Shown in pieces: positions 55,133 through 59,016 of a DNA stretch of 59,016 nt (the stretch's first letter is position 1; every line of letters starts with the position of its first letter). Location: contig NZ_CDDF01000019.1 in NCBI RefSeq assembly GCF_000819865.1, positions 127,432 through 186,447 of the forward strand. The letters are read 5' to 3'. The notes below the pieces were generated by a model, which had not been told where the DNA came from, ran no database searches, and saw only the letters and a list, made by a program, of their open reading frames with translations. A program made the position numbers and the translations under genes. The stretch comes from Aeromonas eucrenophila (GTDB lineage: Bacteria; Pseudomonadota; Gammaproteobacteria; Enterobacterales; Aeromonadaceae).

Positions 55133-56160
55133 GATGTCCTTCTCTTGTCTCAAACAGGTGGAGAGCGGCCGTCACCCTTGACGGTTACTCCTTGAGTGTA
55201 CATGACGATATATTTGATAACAGTCATAAAACAAATGGCGAGCCAGGTATAAGGCCGCTTGAACCTGCCGGTCTGAGCAGACCTTGTGGTTATCCAGTCA
55301 TGTCTCTCTCACTTGATGATGAGGATGCTCATTGTCAATATGGATAACCCACGGAACGCCTGTTAATTATTTATATTCAGCTCCAATTCAATTAAGGTTG
55401 CATTCAGTTTTAATGGCAGAGTTAAATTCAGCTTTAATACAGGTTGGGTACATGATGGGCTAATAATTAAGCCTCAAGATATCAATGTGAGTCCTTTAAA
55501 TAAATGATGAATGAAAATTGTGTGAACCTTGCAGCAAAACAGTAGTCGGCTTCTGTCATCGCCAAAGGCGTTTGTTATAGTTCCCTCACTTAAAAACAAG
55601 ATGCTCAATAATGTGGTTGGCCGAATTTAACATCGATGTGTTAACAATCGGAACCAGCTGTTCCGCGCTGTTGGAGTGTGCATCTATCGACTCACTGCAA
55701 AGGTGAAAGACCAGACAGGCCAAGCGCTGTACTCGATCAGCATAGCGTCTCTGCATGGTGCAAGCGCAAGAGGATGACGCCCTTCTGCCTGGTGCAGAGG
55801 TTGGTCATCTGCATGATCGCCTCAAAGGCCAATGCGTGCCAAACGAAGTCGTTTCAATAATTCAAGCGTGGCTTTTGTCGCCTGCTTTTATTTAGATTTT
55901 ATTATCTATTCTCTAATGGTGGATATTATTTCGAGGCACATTTGTGGCCCTTTTATTCTTGGTGATAGAGCATAAACATCAGTCATTCTAAAGGTTGATG
56001 TTTCTGTTTTGGATTCTTTCGAATAAGTACAAATAGAGCTCAGATAACGGAGCACCATTTATTAATAGCGTTGATAAAGTTGACTCGGCAGAACGAAGGG
56101 GGATGTGAAGCGTTCACCTAGGCCGATGTTCGGGCACTGCAGCGCTAATTCCCAATTTTT
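55133..56160. other. AT-rich 1-kb region without a supported gene
   Basis: Clearly lower GC than the flanks. Contains repeated ATTCAG-TTTAAT words (55404 to 55430 area), an inverted repeat TTAACA-TCGATG-TGTTAA (55627-55644) and CGGAAC-CAGCT-GTTCCG (55649-55665). Short open frames here lack ribosome binding sites. Could hold porin regulation, an sRNA, or old transferred DNA. Confidence 0.5.
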
Positions 56161-56166
56161 AATCTC

Positions 56167-56188
56167 CCCTGCACAACGACGTGCAGGG
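56167..56188 (+). promoter_or_regulatory. Leader hairpin 1 of the LamB-family porin
   Basis: CCCTGCAC-AACGAC-GTGCAGGG, perfect 8-bp stem, about 90 bp before the start codon. Confidence 0.5.
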
Positions 56189-56216
56189 ACTTCATTGGTC
56201 ATGGAATCGACTTGGT

Positions 56217-56242
56217 GAGGCACTGATTGTCTTCAGTGCCTC
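56217..56242 (+). promoter_or_regulatory. Leader hairpin 2 of the LamB-family porin
   Basis: GAGGCACTGA-TTGTCT-TCAGTGCCTC, perfect 10-bp stem, followed by two copies of CGCAATAAA before the ribosome binding site. Confidence 0.55.
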
Positions 56243-56273
56243 GCAATAAAACATCGCAATAAAGGAAGAAATA

Positions 56274-57557
56274 ATGAAAACCAAGTGGCTCCCGATTGCT
56301 GTCGCCGTTGTGTCAGCACTTTCTGCTCAAGCCGCCGTCTCTGCCGAGGCCGCCGGTTTCGACTACTACGGTTATTTCCGCTCCGGCATGGGCACTGGTG
56401 ATGGTGGCTCCATGCAAGACGCCGTGGGTGGCAGCTTCGAGAAGAAAAAGCTGGGTCGTCTGGGTAACGAGTTCGATACCTATGCCGAAGTCGGCTTTGG
56501 CAAAGAGCTGAAGAGCGATGACACCAAGTCTGTCTATATCCAGACCATGTTCAACATGTACGACGGTGATACCAACAGCAAGATGGATGATTCCAACTTC
56601 GGTTGGGAAAACCTGAACATGCAGCTTCGCAACTTCATGGGGCTGGGGGAGACCTCCTGGGTCGGTATTCGTCAGTACAACAAGAGCTATAGCATTGGCT
56701 CTAACGATTACGACTATTGGAACCAGACCAATATCGGCGGCGGTATCGAAGGAATGAAGCTGGGCCAGGGCAAGCTCTCCGTGGCCGCGCTGCATCGTGA
56801 TATTGCGGACTCCTATATCAACGATGATGCACAGAATGTTGAGGACATGATCGACGCCAATCAGTTGGAGTTGACCTACGACAGCCTGCCCGTGTGGAAC
56901 GGCGCAACCCTGGCCATGGGTTACAAGTTCCTGAACGCCGATGCGACCACCGAGCAAACTGATGTCCTTCATAAACATGACTTCGCCGATGGTCATGCAG
57001 TGATGCTGGAGCTGAACCAGTCCCTCCTGGGAACCGGTTGGAACAAGACTACCCTCCAGTACTACGCAGACGGCTCCGCCCTGCAAGGCGTCACCTTCGG
57101 TGCGGCCGACACCCTGAACGGTACCGTCGAGAGCGGTAACGGCTTTGCCATCCGCAACCACGGTATCATCCCGCTGGCCGCCGATTGGGAACTGAGCCAC
57201 GCCATCAACTACGCCGAAGCGAACGACATCAAGCTGTGGGATGGTAAAGAAGGTGACGCAAGCGCCTTCGCGGTGAGCGCCAAGGTGACCTACCACTGGA
57301 CCGATATCACCCGCACCTATGTGGAAGCCGGTTACTTCGATGACGAGAAGACCGAAAACGGTGATGTGGAGTCCCGCAGTGGTTCCAAGACCACCATCGC
57401 CCAGGCGTTCTCCTTCGGCCGTGGTGAGCCGGAGCTGCGCGTGTTTGCCAGCTACCTCGATAGCGACAACTCCGACTGGGATGGTTCCCACGCCTTCGAC
57501 AACGGCACCGCCGATGACACCTGGACCATCGGCCTGCAAGCCAACGTCTGGTGGTAA
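56274..57557 (+). CDS. LamB/maltoporin-family carbohydrate porin
   Basis: 427 residues with signal peptide (SALSAQAAVSAEA-AGF). Starts FDYYGYFRSGMGTGDGG and LGRLGNEFDTYAEVGFGKEL, as in maltoporins (YARSGIGWTGSGG, RLGNECETYAELKLGQE), and ends VWW, a porin C-terminal aromatic signature. GGAAG precedes the ATG. Outer-membrane sugar uptake; sugar identity unknown and no sugar-uptake operon is adjacent. The leader carries two hairpins, suggesting post-transcriptional control. Confidence 0.88.
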   Translation: MKTKWLPIAVAVVSALSAQAAVSAEAAGFDYYGYFRSGMGTGDGGSMQDAVGGSFEKKKLGRLGNEFDTYAEVGFGKELKSDDTKSVYIQTMFNMYDGDTNSKMDDSNFGWENLNMQLRNFMGLGETSWVGIRQYNKSYSIGSNDYDYWNQTNIGGGIEGMKLGQGKLSVAALHRDIADSYINDDAQNVEDMIDANQLELTYDSLPVWNGATLAMGYKFLNADATTEQTDVLHKHDFADGHAVMLELNQSLLGTGWNKTTLQYYADGSALQGVTFGAADTLNGTVESGNGFAIRNHGIIPLAADWELSHAINYAEANDIKLWDGKEGDASAFAVSAKVTYHWTDITRTYVEAGYFDDEKTENGDVESRSGSKTTIAQAFSFGRGEPELRVFASYLDSDNSDWDGSHAFDNGTADDTWTIGLQANVWW

Positions 57558-57638
57558 CAAGATAGTCAGAAGCAACGGCTGAAGCCTCTTCTCTGCCCGG
57601 TGTACAGAGAGGGCGGATGCTAAAAGCGGAAGTAGCAG

Positions 57639-57667
57639 GGGGTTGGCATCATATTGATGCCAACCCC
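57639..57667 (+). terminator. Terminator of the porin gene
   Basis: GGGGTTGGCATC-ATATT-GATGCCAACCCC followed by TTGTGTTTT. Confidence 0.85.
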
Positions 57668-57831
57668 TTGTGTTTTATGGCAATCCCTATCGGGATGACC
57701 TCGAAGTCTCTCTCTTGGGTCAAGGCGTTACTGAACTTGTCCGGTTCTCGCCGCCGTCTTCGTATTCTCGAAGACGCACCGTGCTGGGGAGGCAGGGAGA
57801 CGTTTCTATCAACACAACAGCGGCAGTAGAA

Positions 57832-57863
57832 AAACGCCCCCCATCTTGCGATGGGGGGCGTTT
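57832..57863 (-). terminator. Terminator of tkt
   Basis: AAACGCCCCCCATC-TTGC-GATGGGGGGCGTTT, 52 bp past the tkt stop; on the minus strand it is followed by TTCTACTG. Confidence 0.85.
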
Positions 57864-57915
57864 ATCGACTCAGCGCTTGGGCCCGGTGCTGCTCAGCCCA
57901 AGATGCCGGCGGGCA

Positions 57916-59016
57916 TTACAGGGATTCGGCGGTCGCGACCACGTTTTCCACGGTAAAGCCAAATTCCTTGAACAAGAGCTCGGCCGGCGCGGACTCACCG
58001 AAGGTGGTCATGCCGATGATCTTGCCGCCAAAGCCTACGTACTTGTACCAGTAGTCGGCGATGCCCGCTTCGATGGCGACACGCTTGGTCACGGAAGACG
58101 GCAGCACGGATTCCTTGTACTCGGCAGACTGGGCGTCGAACACGTCGGTGGCCGGCAGGGAGACCACGCGCACGGCGCGGCCCTTGGCGGTCAGCTCGAC
58201 GTAGGCGGCCACGGCCAGCTCTACTTCGGAACCGGTGGCGATCAGGATCAGCTCCGGAGTGCCGGCGCAATCCTTCAGCACATAACCACCCTTGGCCACA
58301 TCGGCCAGTTGCTGGGCGGTGCGGTCCATTTGCGGCAGGTTCTGACGAGAGAAGATCAGTGCAGTCGGGCCGTCATTGCGCTCGATGGCATGCTTCCAGG
58401 CGATGGCGGATTCCACCTGGTCACATGGGCGCCAGGTGCTCATGTTCGGGGTCAGACGCAGGGAAGCGATCTGCTCCACCGGCTGGTGAGTCGGGCCATC
58501 TTCACCCAGACCGATGGAGTCGTGGGTGTAAACGAAGATGGCGCGCTGCTTCATCAGGGCGGCCATGCGCAGGGCGTTACGGGCGTATTCCATGAACATC
58601 AGGAAGGTCGCGCCGTAGGGGATGAAACCACCGTGCAGGGCGATGCCGTTCATGATGGCGGACATGGCGAACTCGCGCACACCGTAGTGAATGTAGTTGC
58701 CGGAGGCATCTTCATTGGTCAGGGACTTGGAGCCGGACCACATGGTCAGGTTGGACGGTGCCAGATCCGCAGAGCCACCCATGAACTCGGGCAGCAGCTT
58801 GCCGAAGGCTTCCAGAGAGTTCTGGGACGCTTTACGGGTTGCGATCTTGGCCGGGTTCGCTTGCAGGGTTTCGATGATCTTGGCGGATTCTGCAGCCCAG
58901 TTGGCCGGCAGCTCACCGACGGTGCGGCGTTTGAATTCGGCGGCCAGGGTCGGGTGCGCGGCTTCATAGGCGGCAAACTTGGCAGCCCAGTCGGCTTCCA
59001 GCTTGGTGCCTTTCTC
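57916..59016 (-). CDS. tkt: Transketolase, C-terminal part (5' end outside window)
   Basis: 366 residues visible, open to the window edge. Contains [15 protein letters not shown] start of the PYR domain ([14 protein letters not shown]), [44 protein letters not shown] with the cofactor-activating Glu region, and the C-terminal domain ending [11 protein letters not shown]. Thiamine-diphosphate enzyme of the pentose phosphate pathway. Confidence 0.96.
   Translation of the reverse strand, partial: EKGTKLEADWAAKFAAYEAAHPTLAAEFKRRTVGELPANWAAESAKIIETLQANPAKIATRKASQNSLEAFGKLLPEFMGGSADLAPSNLTMWSGSKSLTNEDASGNYIHYGVREFAMSAIMNGIALHGGFIPYGATFLMFMEYARNALRMAALMKQRAIFVYTHDSIGLGEDGPTHQPVEQIASLRLTPNMSTWRPCDQVESAIAWKHAIERNDGPTALIFSRQNLPQMDRTAQQLADVAKGGYVLKDCAGTPELILIATGSEVELAVAAYVELTAKGRAVRVVSLPATDVFDAQSAEYKESVLPSSVTKRVAIEAGIADYWYKYVGFGGKIIGMTTFGESAPAELLFKEFGFTVENVVATAESL

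Noticed and set aside
55678..55860. 60-codon frame in the AT-rich gap
   Set aside because: No ribosome binding site and no motif; overlaps inverted-repeat DNA.
57617..57829. 70-codon frame after the porin
   Set aside because: Runs through the porin terminator hairpin, so expression is unlikely.

Overview
The window is a GC-rich gammaproteobacterial chromosome segment. Gene content and order (dnaB-alr, a LuxO-type regulator, three tandem tRNA-Tyr genes, ttrSR/ttrBCA, a chitoporin, a LamB-family porin, transketolase) and protein similarity fit Aeromonas or a close relative. No phage, transposase, integrase, plasmid or CRISPR sequence was seen; apart from two AT-rich intergenic stretches it reads as core chromosome.

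Layout. 1-5 kb: the C-terminal three quarters of luxO, two small membrane proteins, a lipoprotein UshA-type 5'-nucleotidase and a Tim44-like membrane protein. 5.4-8.3 kb: dnaB and alr. 8.5-15.2 kb: putA with visible PutA operator motifs, a VOC protein, fumC, and a MarR regulator divergent from fumC. 15.2-17.9 kb: an EmrAB-type tripartite efflux pair behind the MarR gene. 18-26.6 kb: pepE, then the tetrathionate respiration locus, with the ttrS-ttrR two-component system divergent from the ttrBCA reductase operon. 26.7-29.5 kb: a nuclease-fold lipoprotein, a YjjU-type patatin and a small unknown protein. 29.6-30.0 kb: the tRNA-Tyr array. 30.2-33.3 kb: a FabH-like synthase divergent from a LysR regulator, then a LysE-family exporter. 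33.5-38.7 kb: rlhA (23S rRNA hydroxylation), small cupins, a DUF1272 protein and two methyltransferases. 38.7-40.7 kb: an alkylation-repair pair, an Ada/AlkA fusion translationally coupled to ogt. 40.9-45.8 kb: M32 carboxypeptidase, smrA, a DUF3149 micro-protein, a TraB/GumN protein, a DUF1904 protein and an SDR. 45.9-59 kb: chitoporin, a methyl-accepting chemotaxis protein, a DMT exporter, an entericidin-type lipoprotein, an aldose dehydrogenase, a SulP transporter, PPK2, a LamB-family porin behind a 1.1-kb AT-rich leader, and the 3' part of tkt.

The observation I rate highest is not a gene family. Five unrelated genes (luxO, dnaB, the LysE-family gene, the DUF3149 gene and the chemotaxis receptor) are each followed, just past their stop codon, by one or more degenerate copies of their own last 7-25 codons, usually with the stop codon retained. 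Many differences between gene tail and copy are synonymous, most clearly for luxO (all differences silent) and the LysE gene. This suggests the copies come from, or diverged beside, functional alleles. I call these 3' echoes and describe each separately.

Other points of interest: both Tat signals of the tetrathionate reductase carry a Lys-Arg instead of Arg-Arg pair; an FNR-like box lies upstream of ttrB; an inverted repeat flanks the first tRNA-Tyr; base composition shifts inside ushA; and two stacked hairpins lie in the leader of the LamB-type porin.
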